This document shows positions 35,981-44,407 of a stretch of DNA of 64,000 nucleotides, one piece after another. Position 1 is the first letter of the stretch. Each line of letters starts with the position of its first letter. Position numbers and translations under genes: made by a program. The notes beneath the pieces are model-generated. The model ran no database searches. It was not told where the DNA came from and saw only the letters and a program-made list of their open reading frames with translations. Location: the NCBI RefSeq assembly GCF_001650695.1, contig NZ_LWQS01000093.1, forward strand, positions 1 to 64,000, given 5' to 3'. This DNA is from Chloroflexus islandicus (GTDB taxonomy: Bacteria; Chloroflexota; Chloroflexia; Chloroflexales; Chloroflexaceae).

Positions 35981-36483
35981 GTAGTGTGCTCACTCGTGCT
36001 GCGATGCCAGCCGATGCGGCGGCGATTGCCGAGATCTACAACCAAGGCATCGCCGACCGCATCGCCACCTTTGAAACGCGACTGCGCACCGCTGAAGAGG
36101 TGGCAGGATGGTTTGGCGATCGCTTCCCGATCGTCGTCACGATCATCAATGACCAGATCGTTGCCTTCGCCGCCACCTTTCCCTATCGGGCCCGCGAGTG
36201 CTACGCCGGCATCGCCGAATTCTCGGTCTATGTCGCCCGCGAATGGCGCGGGCGCGGGATTGGCCGGCTTACTATGCTGGCGCTGATCGAAGCCGCCACC
36301 CGCGCCGGGTTCTGGAAGCTGCTCTCGCGGGTATTTGTCGAGAATACCGCGAGCCGGGCAATGCTAGCGTCGGTCGGCTTTCGCGAGGTTGGGATTTACG
36401 AGAAACATGCCCAGCTCGATGGGCGCTGGCGCGATGTGGTGGTTGTCGAGCGGTTAATTGCCGCGAATCTGGGTGGCGGATAA
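35977..36483 (+). CDS. GNAT-family N-acetyltransferase, phosphinothricin/arsinothricin (ArsN1)-like
   Basis: A 168-residue GCN5-type acetyltransferase. 'IAEIYNQGIADRIATFET' at the start and 'ARECYAGIAEFSVYVAREW' in the middle match the phosphinothricin/arsinothricin acetyltransferase group; the acetyl-CoA loop is 'REWRGRGIGRLTMLALIEA'. 'LDGRWRDVVVVERL' near the end is also typical. It starts inside the end of acuI (ATGA) and is likely cotranscribed. The actual amine substrate is unknown. Although phn genes follow, it is not close to PhnO in pattern. Confidence 0.82.
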   Translation: MSSVLTRAAMPADAAAIAEIYNQGIADRIATFETRLRTAEEVAGWFGDRFPIVVTIINDQIVAFAATFPYRARECYAGIAEFSVYVAREWRGRGIGRLTMLALIEAATRAGFWKLLSRVFVENTASRAMLASVGFREVGIYEKHAQLDGRWRDVVVVERLIAANLGGG

Positions 36484-36552
36484 CGCCGTCACGACGAACG
36501 CTGTCATTATTATTGCACAATGTTTGCACAGTTTTGATACAGCCTTAGCCAA

Positions 36553-36598
36553 CGGACAATCTCCTCATAATCTTCTCATAATCAAAGCCGCTTAGACT
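36553..36598 (+). promoter_or_regulatory. PHO-box-like 11-bp direct repeats upstream of phnD
   Basis: CTCATAATCTT (36564-36574) and CTCATAATCAA (36575-36585) are adjacent 11-bp direct repeats, preceded by a weaker third (CGGACAATCTC, 36553-36563). PhoB/PhoP-type regulators bind such 11-bp-phased repeats. A plausible -10 (TAGACT, 36593-36598) follows 7 nt later, so the repeats would replace a -35. Phosphate-starvation control of phn genes is well known elsewhere; here it is inferred. Confidence 0.5.
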
Positions 36599-36653
36599 GC
36601 ATACGGCGATGCAATGGCATCGTCAGCAACGCCTGCTCAGGAGGATGCTCTGT

Positions 36654-37712
36654 ATGCGGTCTCTGCGGCTTTTGTTGATCGTGACGATTGTGACGCTGGC
36701 GCTGGCGGCTTGTGGCGCGAGCGGCGGCAACACTGGCGGAAACACCACCTCGAATGCCAATTCACCGGTCATTATCGCATGGTTGCCGAACGAGTCGGGA
36801 GCTGACCTGAAAGATGCCCGCGATGCAATCGGTGCGGTCGTGAGCGAAGCGCTCGGTCGCCCGGTTGAACATCGCACCACGACCGACTACTTGATCGCGG
36901 TGGAAGCGTTGGCTAACAACACCGCCCACCTCGGCTTCTTCGGCGCGGAAGGCTATGTCCAAGCGCACGACAAGAACCCGAAAGTCATTCCGCTGGTCGT
37001 GCCGAGCGGTTCGGATGGCACCCTGAAGACGGCCGTCTACTATAGCTGGCTGGCCGTGGCCCGTGGCCAAGAGGGCAACTACCAAGTGAACGGCGTCTAC
37101 AAGATCGACAATATTCAAGGCAAGCGCTTCGCCTTCGTCTCGAGCAGCTCAACATCGGGCTTCCGCGTACCCTCATCGAATATCATCAAGTACTTCAGCC
37201 AGCAAGAGAAGTGGAAGAATCTCAATGCCGACGAGCTGATTGAAGGCGGCCCCAACAAATTCTTCAGCGAAGTGCAGTTCGGCGGTTCGCATCAGGGATC
37301 GGCGGTGGCCTTGCTGTCGGGCGCGGTTGATGTGGCGGCGTTCTGCGATACCTGTGTCCAGAATTATGTCGAATTGGTATCGGGTGAAGAGAACAAGCCC
37401 GGCGCAGTTTACCGCGTGCTAAATAATGCCCCCGAACCGTTCGATAAGTTCCCCGGCGCTGAGTTTGTGATCATCTCGGCTACCCCGGTGATTAACGCGC
37501 CCTTCGTCGCCAACAGCGGCATGCTGACCGCCGATGAGATCAAGCGGCTGCAAGACAAGCTAACCTCGGATGAAGTGGCGAACAATCCGCGCATCTTCGC
37601 GACCAAGGCCGAGATCGACGCCGGCTTTAAGCCACTCTTCCGCAAGACGAAGGAAGAGCGCTTCTTGGTGGTTGATGACTCCTTCTTCAACCCCATCCGG
37701 GCAATGCGTTAA
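36654..37712 (+). CDS. phnD: Phosphonate ABC transporter substrate-binding lipoprotein PhnD
   Basis: Captures phosphonates outside the membrane and delivers them to PhnE. A signal peptide ends at a lipobox (LAAC, Cys about 20). The mature protein has the PhnD pattern: 'AHLGFFGAEGYVQAHDKNP', 'FAFVSSSSTSGFRVPSSNII' and 'FGGSHQGSAVALLSGAVDVA', the last holding a conserved SH...A loop near the ligand. The start at 36654 has AGGAGG nine nt upstream and gives 352 residues. A strong terminator follows, so phnD may be transcribed partly apart from phnC. Confidence 0.93.
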   Translation: MRSLRLLLIVTIVTLALAACGASGGNTGGNTTSNANSPVIIAWLPNESGADLKDARDAIGAVVSEALGRPVEHRTTTDYLIAVEALANNTAHLGFFGAEGYVQAHDKNPKVIPLVVPSGSDGTLKTAVYYSWLAVARGQEGNYQVNGVYKIDNIQGKRFAFVSSSSTSGFRVPSSNIIKYFSQQEKWKNLNADELIEGGPNKFFSEVQFGGSHQGSAVALLSGAVDVAAFCDTCVQNYVELVSGEENKPGAVYRVLNNAPEPFDKFPGAEFVIISATPVINAPFVANSGMLTADEIKRLQDKLTSDEVANNPRIFATKAEIDAGFKPLFRKTKEERFLVVDDSFFNPIRAMR

Positions 37713-37730
37713 ACCAAGCCGAGACTAGCA

Positions 37731-37769
37731 GCAGTGGAGCTGGCGAATGATACCGCCAGCTCTGCTTTT
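37731..37769 (+). terminator. Rho-independent terminator after phnD
   Basis: GAGCTGGCG (37737-37745) pairs with CGCCAGCTC (37754-37762) around an 8-nt loop, followed by TGCTTTT. Together with the family B palindrome right after it (about 37775-37807), it probably lowers readthrough into phnC. Confidence 0.7.
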
Positions 37770-37774
37770 GCAGC

Positions 37775-37807
37775 ATGGAGTGCGGCGGTTAAACTGCCGC
37801 ACTCCAT
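37775..37807. repeat. Family B palindrome copy
   Basis: ATGGAGTGCGGCGGTT-A-AACTGCCGCACTCCAT is an almost perfect inverted repeat (one mismatch). The GCGGC(A/G)GT...ACTGCCGC core is the one found at 2.3-2.5 kb and 26.8-27.3 kb. It lies in the phnD-phnC spacer. Confidence 0.75.
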
Positions 37808-37892
37808 AAGAGCGATGTCTCAGAGGTTTCAACCCTGTGCGCACCTGCCACAGCAAAGCGCAGTTAGAGGCCCATCACAGAAATGAGGTTGC

Positions 37893-38678
37893 ATGAGCCT
37901 GCTCGAACTTGATCAAGTGACCAAGCGGTACGGCGCCGAGACGCTGGCGCTCGATTCGATCACCTTTTCGGTGCAACCCGGCGAGTTTGTCGCGATTATT
38001 GGCCCTTCCGGGGCGGGGAAGTCAACCCTGCTGCGCAGTATCAACCGCTTGATTGACATTACCAGCGGCGACATCCGGTTCGACGGCGTCAGCGTGCCGC
38101 AGTTGCGCGGCCAAGCCCTGCGCCACCACCGCACCCAGATCGGGATGATCTTCCAGCACTACAATCTCGTCAACCGGCTGAGCGTGATCGAGAATGTGTT
38201 GCATGGGCGGCTCGGTTATAAGAATACGCTGCAAGGTATGCTTGGCCTCTACAGCGAGCAAGAGAAGCGCGAGGCGGTGCGCATTCTCGAAACGCTCGGC
38301 TTGAGCGAGCAGATGTATAAGCGCTGCGACCAGCTCAGCGGCGGCCAGAAGCAGCGAGTCGGCATTGCCCGCGCGCTGGTGCAGCAACCGAAGATGCTGC
38401 TCTGCGATGAGCCGATCGCTTCGCTTGACCCCAGCTCGGCCAAGGTGATCATGGATACCCTGCAAGAGATTAATCGCTCGACCGGGATTACGGTGCTGGT
38501 CAATCTGCATCAGGTTGATGTGGCGCTGCACTACGCCGAGCGGATCATCGGCGTCAACCGGGGCCGGGTGATTTACGACGGGCCGCCGCATGCGCTGAGC
38601 AATGCCCAAATCTACCAAATCTACGGCTCGGAAGCGGGCGAACTGATCCTCGATCTGAAGGAGCGCTATGCAGCCTGA
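37893..38678 (+). CDS. phnC: Phosphonate ABC transporter ATP-binding protein PhnC
   Basis: ATPase of the phosphonate importer. Walker A is 'GPSGAGKSTLL', the signature 'LSGGQKQRVGIARAL', and Walker B 'MLLCDEPIASLDP'; the Q-loop is in 'IGMIFQHYNLVNRL', which is typical of PhnC. It has 261 residues. The start at 37893 has GAGG upstream. Its end overlaps phnE by 11 nt. Confidence 0.95.
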   Translation: MSLLELDQVTKRYGAETLALDSITFSVQPGEFVAIIGPSGAGKSTLLRSINRLIDITSGDIRFDGVSVPQLRGQALRHHRTQIGMIFQHYNLVNRLSVIENVLHGRLGYKNTLQGMLGLYSEQEKREAVRILETLGLSEQMYKRCDQLSGGQKQRVGIARALVQQPKMLLCDEPIASLDPSSAKVIMDTLQEINRSTGITVLVNLHQVDVALHYAERIIGVNRGRVIYDGPPHALSNAQIYQIYGSEAGELILDLKERYAA

Positions 38679-39456
38679 TGCTTTTTTTCGTCGCCGCCGG
38701 ATTCAGTCTGCGCTCTTTTTCCTCGCGATGGTGGCCATGACCTATGGCGGCATGGTGTTGACCCAATTCGATCTGGTGCAGGGTTTGAGCGTCATTCCGC
38801 GCGCGTTTGCGTGGGGCATCGCCAATTTCGTGCCCGATGAACGGGCATGGGCGCGCTTGCCGCGCATTCTTGAGAAGTTGCAAGAGACGGTGCTGATTGC
38901 CGTAGCTTCCTCAACCATCGCCTCGATCTTTGGCTTAGGGCTAGCCCTGCTCGGCGCCAACACCACCCGCCCGCACCCGTGGTTTAGCCTGCCGGCCCGC
39001 GCCATCGCCAGCATCTTCCGCAATATTGACGTGTCGGTGTGGGCGCTGATTTTGCTCTTTTCGTTCGGGCAAAGCGGCTTTACCGGTTTCTTTGCCCTCT
39101 TTTTCGTTACCTTCGGCTTCATCACCCGCGTGATGGTCGAGACCATTGATGAAGTGGGGATCGAGCCGGTCGAGGCGCTGCGCGCTACCGGCGCCGGCTA
39201 CACCGCGATTATCAGCCAGAGTGTGATCCCGGCTTGCTTGCCGCAACTGATTAGCTGGGTGCTGTACATGATCGAAACCAACATCCGCAGCGCCACGCTG
39301 GTCGGCATTCTCACCGGCACCGGGATCGGTTTTCTATTCGACCTCTACTTCAAGAACTTTAGCTACGGTTCGGCCAGCCTTGTGGTGCTGGCAACGGTCG
39401 CTGTGGTCTTGTTGATCGAAACGGTATCGAACTATATCCGAAGGACGATTCTCTGA
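38668..39456 (+). CDS. phnE: Phosphonate ABC transporter permease PhnE (first copy)
   Basis: Inner-membrane permease of the phosphonate importer. About six membrane segments and the EAA loop 'EVGIEPVEALRATGAGYTAI' that docks to PhnC. 'NIDVSVWALILLFSFGQSGF' is the conserved PhnE core. It has 262 residues. It overlaps phnC by 11 nt and phnE2 by 1 nt (TGATG), so the three are translationally coupled. Confidence 0.94.
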   Translation: MQPDAFFRRRRIQSALFFLAMVAMTYGGMVLTQFDLVQGLSVIPRAFAWGIANFVPDERAWARLPRILEKLQETVLIAVASSTIASIFGLGLALLGANTTRPHPWFSLPARAIASIFRNIDVSVWALILLFSFGQSGFTGFFALFFVTFGFITRVMVETIDEVGIEPVEALRATGAGYTAIISQSVIPACLPQLISWVLYMIETNIRSATLVGILTGTGIGFLFDLYFKNFSYGSASLVVLATVAVVLLIETVSNYIRRTIL

Positions 39457-40286
39457 TGGAGACGACGCTGCCTTCTGGCCGGATTCGGGTGCGCCCGCGC
39501 AGCCACGCCAATACGGTGTTGCAGGCGACGCTGATTGTGTTGGCGTTGCTGACCGTCTACGGTCTGATCACTATTGACACCCGCAACATTAATGTCGTTA
39601 CCGCCTTTGGCGACATGCTCAACAATTTTCGCGTCGTGCTGTTTGAGGCGCGGTTGAAAAATTTGAGCTGGCTCGATCTGTTTCGCGAGTTGATGATTAC
39701 GGTTGCGCTTGGCCTGTTGACCACGGTCTTTGGCGCGATCATTGCCTTTTTCCTTGCTCTGCTTGCCGCTCAGAATCTGGCCCCGCGCCGGGTCAATGAT
39801 GCAGTGAAGGTCGTGATGGCCTTCATCCGCGCGGTGCCAACCGTGCTCTGGGTGCTGTTCTTCGCCGTTACCGCCGGATTGGGCAGCGTGGCGGCAGTGA
39901 TTGGCATGACGTTTCACTCGGTCGGCTATCTGGTGAAGGCGTATGCCGAAACCTTCGAGGAACTAGATGCGGGGGTGTTAGAGGCCTTGCGCGCCAGCGG
40001 CGGCAACTGGTGGCAGACGGTGTTTCAAGCGGTGGTGCCTTCGTCGGCATCGGCCCTGCTCTCGTGGACGTTTGTGCGGTTTGAGATTAACTTTTCGGTC
40101 GCGATTGCGATGGGGGCGACTGCCGGCGCCGGCGGGATCGGTTTTGACATGTTTATGGCCAGCGCCTTCTACCTTGATCTGCGCGAGTTAGGCATCTTTA
40201 CGTATGCGGTACTGATTTTTGCCATTCTATTGGAATGGGGGGCAACCCGCTTGAAAGAGACCGTCGGCGTGAAGCGGCAGGCGTAA
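39456..40286 (+). CDS. phnE: Phosphonate ABC transporter permease PhnE (second copy)
   Basis: A second permease paralogous to the preceding gene, so the channel may be a heterodimer. 'IRAVPTVLWVLFFAVTAGLG' and the EAA loop 'EELDAGVLEALRASGGNWWQ' are conserved. 276 residues with about six membrane segments. Two adjacent phnE genes are common outside enterobacteria. phnG follows after 29 nt. Confidence 0.94.
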   Translation: METTLPSGRIRVRPRSHANTVLQATLIVLALLTVYGLITIDTRNINVVTAFGDMLNNFRVVLFEARLKNLSWLDLFRELMITVALGLLTTVFGAIIAFFLALLAAQNLAPRRVNDAVKVVMAFIRAVPTVLWVLFFAVTAGLGSVAAVIGMTFHSVGYLVKAYAETFEELDAGVLEALRASGGNWWQTVFQAVVPSSASALLSWTFVRFEINFSVAIAMGATAGAGGIGFDMFMASAFYLDLRELGIFTYAVLIFAILLEWGATRLKETVGVKRQA

Positions 40287-40315
40287 CGTCTACGAAACCG
40301 CAACAGGAGATCAGC

Positions 40316-40735
40316 ATGCTCACGACCTCGCATATTCTGAGTTGCAGTCCACCCCACCTCGTCTGCGCGTTGGCCGAGCAGGTGCTGGCGCGGTATGACC
40401 GCGATGCGGTGACGTTCATCAGCGGCCCGCGCTGCGTGCTGGTGCAGTTGCGCATGATCGAGGGCGTTGCCGAGACGGTCTTCAATGCGGGTGAGATTCT
40501 CGTCACCGAGACGCGGTTGGAACTGGCCGGCCAGTTTGGGTTTGGGATGGTGATCGGGCGCGACCCCGATCACGCCACGGCGTTGGCCGTGCTCGACGCG
40601 GCGCTGCGCATGCCGGGTGATCCGCACGCCGATCTGCGCCCGCGCATCGCCGAGCTGGGGCAGGCGCTGAGCGCCGCTTATGAACGGCGTTTTGCCGCCG
40701 CCGCAGCGACGCGGGTTGAGTTTGAGACGTTTTGA
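40316..40735 (+). CDS. phnG: C-P lyase core subunit PhnG
   Basis: Subunit of the PhnGHIJ core complex; with PhnI it catalyses purine displacement from ATP by phosphonate. 'GPRCVLVQLRMIEGVAETVF', 'FNAGEILVTETRLEL' and 'GQFGFGMVIGRDPDHATALA' are the family motifs. It has 139 residues. AGGAGA precedes the ATG at 40316. A gene-free repeat spacer of about 850 nt separates it from phnH, which normally follows closely. Confidence 0.93.
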   Translation: MLTTSHILSCSPPHLVCALAEQVLARYDRDAVTFISGPRCVLVQLRMIEGVAETVFNAGEILVTETRLELAGQFGFGMVIGRDPDHATALAVLDAALRMPGDPHADLRPRIAELGQALSAAYERRFAAAAATRVEFETF

Positions 40736-41582
40736 ACGGGAGATGAATAGCCACGAAAAGACACAAAAGACGCAAAGTCGCAGAGGATTCACATGCAAAG
40801 GCGCAGTAGAGCCGGACGGCTGTCCGGCTTCGCAGAGGACGCAGAGGATTTTTGGATAGGGTTCACCCTCGACGCCCTCCCCTTCCCCCAGCGAAAGGCC
40901 GGGGGTAGGGGCAATCCTTGCACGAACTATTCGCTCAGGCATCCTTCCCGCTGAAGCGGGAGATTGCTTCGGGCGCTGCGCGCCCTCGCAATGACAGCAG
41001 GACTGGACAGGGCGAGGCGGAGGATGATACCCTCATCCCCGGCCCCTGCTCCAACCTCACGGCAGGAGCGGGTGAACCGCGCAGGATGTGGGTACGGCAT
41101 TGCTGGCACGGTAGACAGCAGCGCCCCTCTCCTGCGTTGCGGGAGAGGGGCAGGGGGTGAGGGTCAATCTCCCCTCCCCCGCTGGGGGAGGGGCCGGGGT
41201 TAGGGGTAATCCTTGCACGGACTATTCGCTCAGGCATCCTTTCCGCTGACGCGGGAGATTGCTTCGGGCGCTGCGCGCCCTCGCAATGACAGCAGGACTG
41301 GACAGGGCGAGGCGGAGGATGATACTCTCATCCCCGGCCCCCGCTCCAACCTCACGGCAGGAGCGGGTGAACCGCGCAGGAGGTGGGTACGGCATTGCTG
41401 GCACGGTAGACAGCAGCGCCCCTCTCCTGCGTTGCGGGAGAGGGGCCGGGGGTGAGGGTCAATCTCCCCTTCCCCCAGCGGGGGAGGGGCCGGGGGTGGG
41501 GGCTATTCCCATCCCAACCCGTATACGCTGCGGGCCGGCGGCCCGCGCTCCTGATGACACATAATCTACATGAGAATCGCCT
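40736..41582 (+). repeat. Repeat island between phnG and phnH (295-bp duplication)
   Basis: No gene seen. After CGCAAAGTCGCAGAGG-type words and a CCGGACGGCTGTCCGG hairpin (40813-40828), a 295-bp segment starting CTTGCACGAACTATTCGCTC at 40917 is repeated at 41212. It includes CCGCTGAAGCGG-type and GGGAGAGGGG hairpins and a family D end (CTCGCAATGACA). The island interrupts the C-P lyase operon and may reduce readthrough. Confidence 0.85.
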
Positions 41583-42209
41583 ATGACCATCGTCGCTACA
41601 CCACCCACACCGATCGAACGCTTTAACGGCCTTGCCTTCCGCGTACTGCTCGATTGCTTAGCCCGTCCCGGTAAGGTGGGCCACTTGCCGCCGCCACCCT
41701 TCGCCGATCTGCCGCCGCTGCCGGACGGCACGCCCCCCAATGCAACCGCCGTCGCCGCCGGGATGAGCCTGCTCGACCAGACGGTGAGCTTTGTCCATGC
41801 CGCAGGCGAGGAATGGTTGCCGGTTGATCATCCGCTGACGCGCTGGATTGCCCTGCGCACGAACGCTCGCCCGGTAGAGGCTGCTGCCGCTGATTTCGCC
41901 CTCTTGCACGACCCAGCCGGGACGGCGCTGTTTGGTGAACTCGCGGCGGGATCGTTGCTCTACCCCGAACGCAGTTGCACCGTCTTTCTTAGCGTACCGG
42001 CGATTGCACTCAACGGTGAGACGTTGCGTCTGCGCGGGCCGGGGATTGCTACGACAGCCACGGTTGGCTTGCGCGGCGTGGCTCCGACCGAGCTGGCCGC
42101 TATTGCATCACGGCCAAGCCAGTTTCCGCTGGGGATCGATCTGTTTCTAATCGATCAGCAGGGGCGGTGCTTGGGGTTGCCGCGCACAACGCAGATTGAG
42201 GTTATCTGA
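41583..42209 (+). CDS. phnH: C-P lyase core subunit PhnH
   Basis: Subunit of the PhnGHIJ complex. Family features include 'FRVLLDCLARPGKVGHLP' near the start, 'LLDQTVSFVH' and 'LYPERSCTVFL', and 'FPLGIDLFLID' near the end. It has 208 residues, close to the family's about 195. ATG at 41583 has no strong ribosome site (ATCGCCT upstream), consistent with lower or regulated translation after the repeat island. Confidence 0.92.
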   Translation: MTIVATPPTPIERFNGLAFRVLLDCLARPGKVGHLPPPPFADLPPLPDGTPPNATAVAAGMSLLDQTVSFVHAAGEEWLPVDHPLTRWIALRTNARPVEAAAADFALLHDPAGTALFGELAAGSLLYPERSCTVFLSVPAIALNGETLRLRGPGIATTATVGLRGVAPTELAAIASRPSQFPLGIDLFLIDQQGRCLGLPRTTQIEVI

Positions 42210-42313
42210 GTTTTTTACCGCAGAGGGCGCGGAGGACGCAGAGGATGGGGAGTAAGGAGTGAAGGTGTGATCCACGCTCTTCAACCATTAATGCGATAGA
42301 TAAAGGAGCCGGT

Positions 42314-43486
42314 ATGGGATACGTTGCGGTGCGCGGGGGCAGTGAAGCCGTTGCCCGCGCCGAAGAGTTAGTCGAGTGTTTGCGCTTGCTTGGCGGCAGC
42401 ACGCCGCTGCAACTGCCGCAGATTCGCGACCAACTGCGCCACGCCGTGAGCCGGGCCATGCACGAGGGTGCGCTCTATGCGCCGTTGCTGGCGGCGCTGG
42501 CGGTCAAGCAGGCTGAAGGCGACAGTATCGAAGCAGCGTTTTTGCTGCGCGCCTACCGCACCACCTTGCCGCGGGTGATGGCCTCGTTGCCGGTGTCAGG
42601 GCGCGAGATGTTCTGTTTGCGCCGGATTTCGGCGTCGTTCAAAGATATTCCCGGCGGCCAGATGCTGGGGCCGGCCACCGATTACTTGATTCGCTTGTTG
42701 CAGCCGGCGCTGGCCCACGAAGACGTGCGGGCCGTGATTGCTGCCGCCGAACGCTACGCGGCGCTGGTGGAGGCCGGCAAACCCCAACCCGGCGCGTGGG
42801 GCCGCTTCCCCAAAGTGACCGAGTATATGCGGCAAGAGCAGATGATTGTGGATGTGCCTGCCGAACCGGCGCGTGAAGAGCCGTTTGACATCACCCGCGA
42901 ACCGCTCACCTTCCCCTGCCCGCGCAGCGCCCGTCTGCAAGCGATGGCCCAAGCCGATACCGGCAGCCTCATGAGTCTGGCCTATAGCAGCACACGCGGC
43001 TACGGCGATGCCCACCCGACGCTGGTCGAGCTACGTTACGGCTACCTGCCGGTGCATGTCGCGCACCCGCTCACCGGCGAGCCGGTCACGATCGGCGAGA
43101 TTGAAGCGACCGAGGCTGAAATCGCCTCGAAGGCGCATAGCGTGACGAATCACGCCGAACCGCCGCGCTTCAACGTCGGCTATGGCTTCGCCTTCGGCCA
43201 GAGCGAACTCAAGGTGATGAGTATGGCCATTCTCGATAGCGTGTTGACGCAGGCCCGCATTGGCAGCCTTGCCGGTGAGTCGGGGCCGGCGGCGAATGAA
43301 GAGTTTGTCTTGCTGCACACCGACGGGATCGAGGCCAGCGGCTTCGTCGCCCATTACAAGTTGCCGCATTATGTCACCTTTGCCGCCGACCTCAGCGTGC
43401 TGGATCGGGCGCGCGATCACCATGCGCAGCGGCAGAGCCGGCTCGGCCAGTTGGTTGATCAGGCGCTCACCAGTGATTCACGCTAA
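42314..43486 (+). CDS. phnI: C-P lyase core subunit PhnI
   Basis: Subunit that acts as the nucleosidase-like catalytic part forming phosphonate ribose triphosphate. It opens with 'MGYVAVRGGSEAVARAEELVE', typical of PhnI, and carries 'LAYSSTRGYGDAHPTLVELR' and 'NVGYGFAFGQSELKVMSMAILD'. The 'LLHTDGIEASGFVAHYKLPHYVTF' stretch near the end is highly conserved. It has 390 residues against about 354 in E. coli. AAGGAG precedes the ATG at 42314. Confidence 0.95.
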   Translation: MGYVAVRGGSEAVARAEELVECLRLLGGSTPLQLPQIRDQLRHAVSRAMHEGALYAPLLAALAVKQAEGDSIEAAFLLRAYRTTLPRVMASLPVSGREMFCLRRISASFKDIPGGQMLGPATDYLIRLLQPALAHEDVRAVIAAAERYAALVEAGKPQPGAWGRFPKVTEYMRQEQMIVDVPAEPAREEPFDITREPLTFPCPRSARLQAMAQADTGSLMSLAYSSTRGYGDAHPTLVELRYGYLPVHVAHPLTGEPVTIGEIEATEAEIASKAHSVTNHAEPPRFNVGYGFAFGQSELKVMSMAILDSVLTQARIGSLAGESGPAANEEFVLLHTDGIEASGFVAHYKLPHYVTFAADLSVLDRARDHHAQRQSRLGQLVDQALTSDSR

Positions 43487-43540
43487 GGTTGAAGGGTAAC
43501 GAACCGCCGTGTCCCATGTCAAACAAGGACAGAGCACGCT

Positions 43541-44407
43541 ATGAGCGAAACTTCCGATCAGCTCTACAATTTCGCCCTGCTCGATGAAGACGCCAAACGC
43601 GAGATCCGGCGCAAGCTGTTGAAAGCAGTCGCCATTCCCGGCCACCTCGTGCCGTTTGCCAGCCGCGATCTGCCGATTGCCCGCGGCTGGGGCACCGGCG
43701 GGTTGCAGATTACGCTGTCGATCATCACTCCAGACGATACGCTCAAGGTGATCGATCAAGGCGACGACGAGAGCGTCAATGCAGTCAATTTGCGCCGGCT
43801 GATCACCCGCACCACCGGCGTCGCTACTACTACCGACACCGCTGCGGCAACGATCATCCAAACCCGCCACCGCATCCCCGAAGAGCCAATGCGGGCCGAT
43901 CAGATTCTGGTCTTGCAGGTGCCGATGGCCGATCCGCTGCGCTGGGTGGAACCGAACCTCGAACGAGCCACGATCATGCACAGCGAAGCTGACTACGGCA
44001 AGATGTGGGTCTATATGTACGAGAGTGTGGTGCGGGCCGGCGATCTGCGCATCGCTAGCCAGTATCCGGTGATCGTCAACCGGCGCTATCTGATGGACAC
44101 CACCCCCATCCCGCGCTGGGATGTGCCGAAGCTGCACATGGCCGACACCCTCTACCTGTTTGGGGCCGGACGCGAGAAGCGCATCTACGCGGTGCCGCCC
44201 TACACCGTGGTCGAACCGCTCCAGTTTGAGGATTACCCCTTCCGCACCGAGTACCGGCCCGGCCAGCGCTGCGCGCGGTGCGGGGCGGACAACACCTTTC
44301 TCACCGAGCATTTTGTCAGCGACAGCAACGGCGGACGGTGGGAAACCACCTGTTCCGACGCAGCGTACTGCGCGAAGCGCGTGGCGCAGATGGAGGCGAC
44401 GGCATGA
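43541..44407 (+). CDS. phnJ: C-P lyase radical SAM subunit PhnJ
   Basis: Cleaves the carbon-phosphorus bond with a 4Fe-4S/SAM radical mechanism, releasing alkane and ribose cyclic phosphate. The cluster ligands form CX2CX23CX5C (C244, C247, C271, C277); E. coli has 21 residues in the central gap, so there is a small insertion here. 'GWGTGGLQITLSI' near 50 and 'ETTCSDAAYC' at the end are typical. 288 residues. It overlaps phnK by 4 nt (ATGA). Confidence 0.96.
   Translation: MSETSDQLYNFALLDEDAKREIRRKLLKAVAIPGHLVPFASRDLPIARGWGTGGLQITLSIITPDDTLKVIDQGDDESVNAVNLRRLITRTTGVATTTDTAAATIIQTRHRIPEEPMRADQILVLQVPMADPLRWVEPNLERATIMHSEADYGKMWVYMYESVVRAGDLRIASQYPVIVNRRYLMDTTPIPRWDVPKLHMADTLYLFGAGREKRIYAVPPYTVVEPLQFEDYPFRTEYRPGQRCARCGADNTFLTEHFVSDSNGGRWETTCSDAAYCAKRVAQMEATA

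Noticed and set aside
35977-36483. PhnO aminoalkylphosphonate acetyltransferase
   Set aside because: Motifs fit the phosphinothricin/ArsN1 group, and it is coupled to acuI by an ATGA overlap instead of to phn genes.
37731-37807. Attachment site or mobile-element end near phnD
   Set aside because: The hairpins are explained by a terminator and a family B palindrome; no integrase or flanking duplication is present.
44278-44403. N-terminal extension of PhnK
   Set aside because: It lies within phnJ in another frame; the ATG at 44404 in the ATGA overlap gives the normal length.
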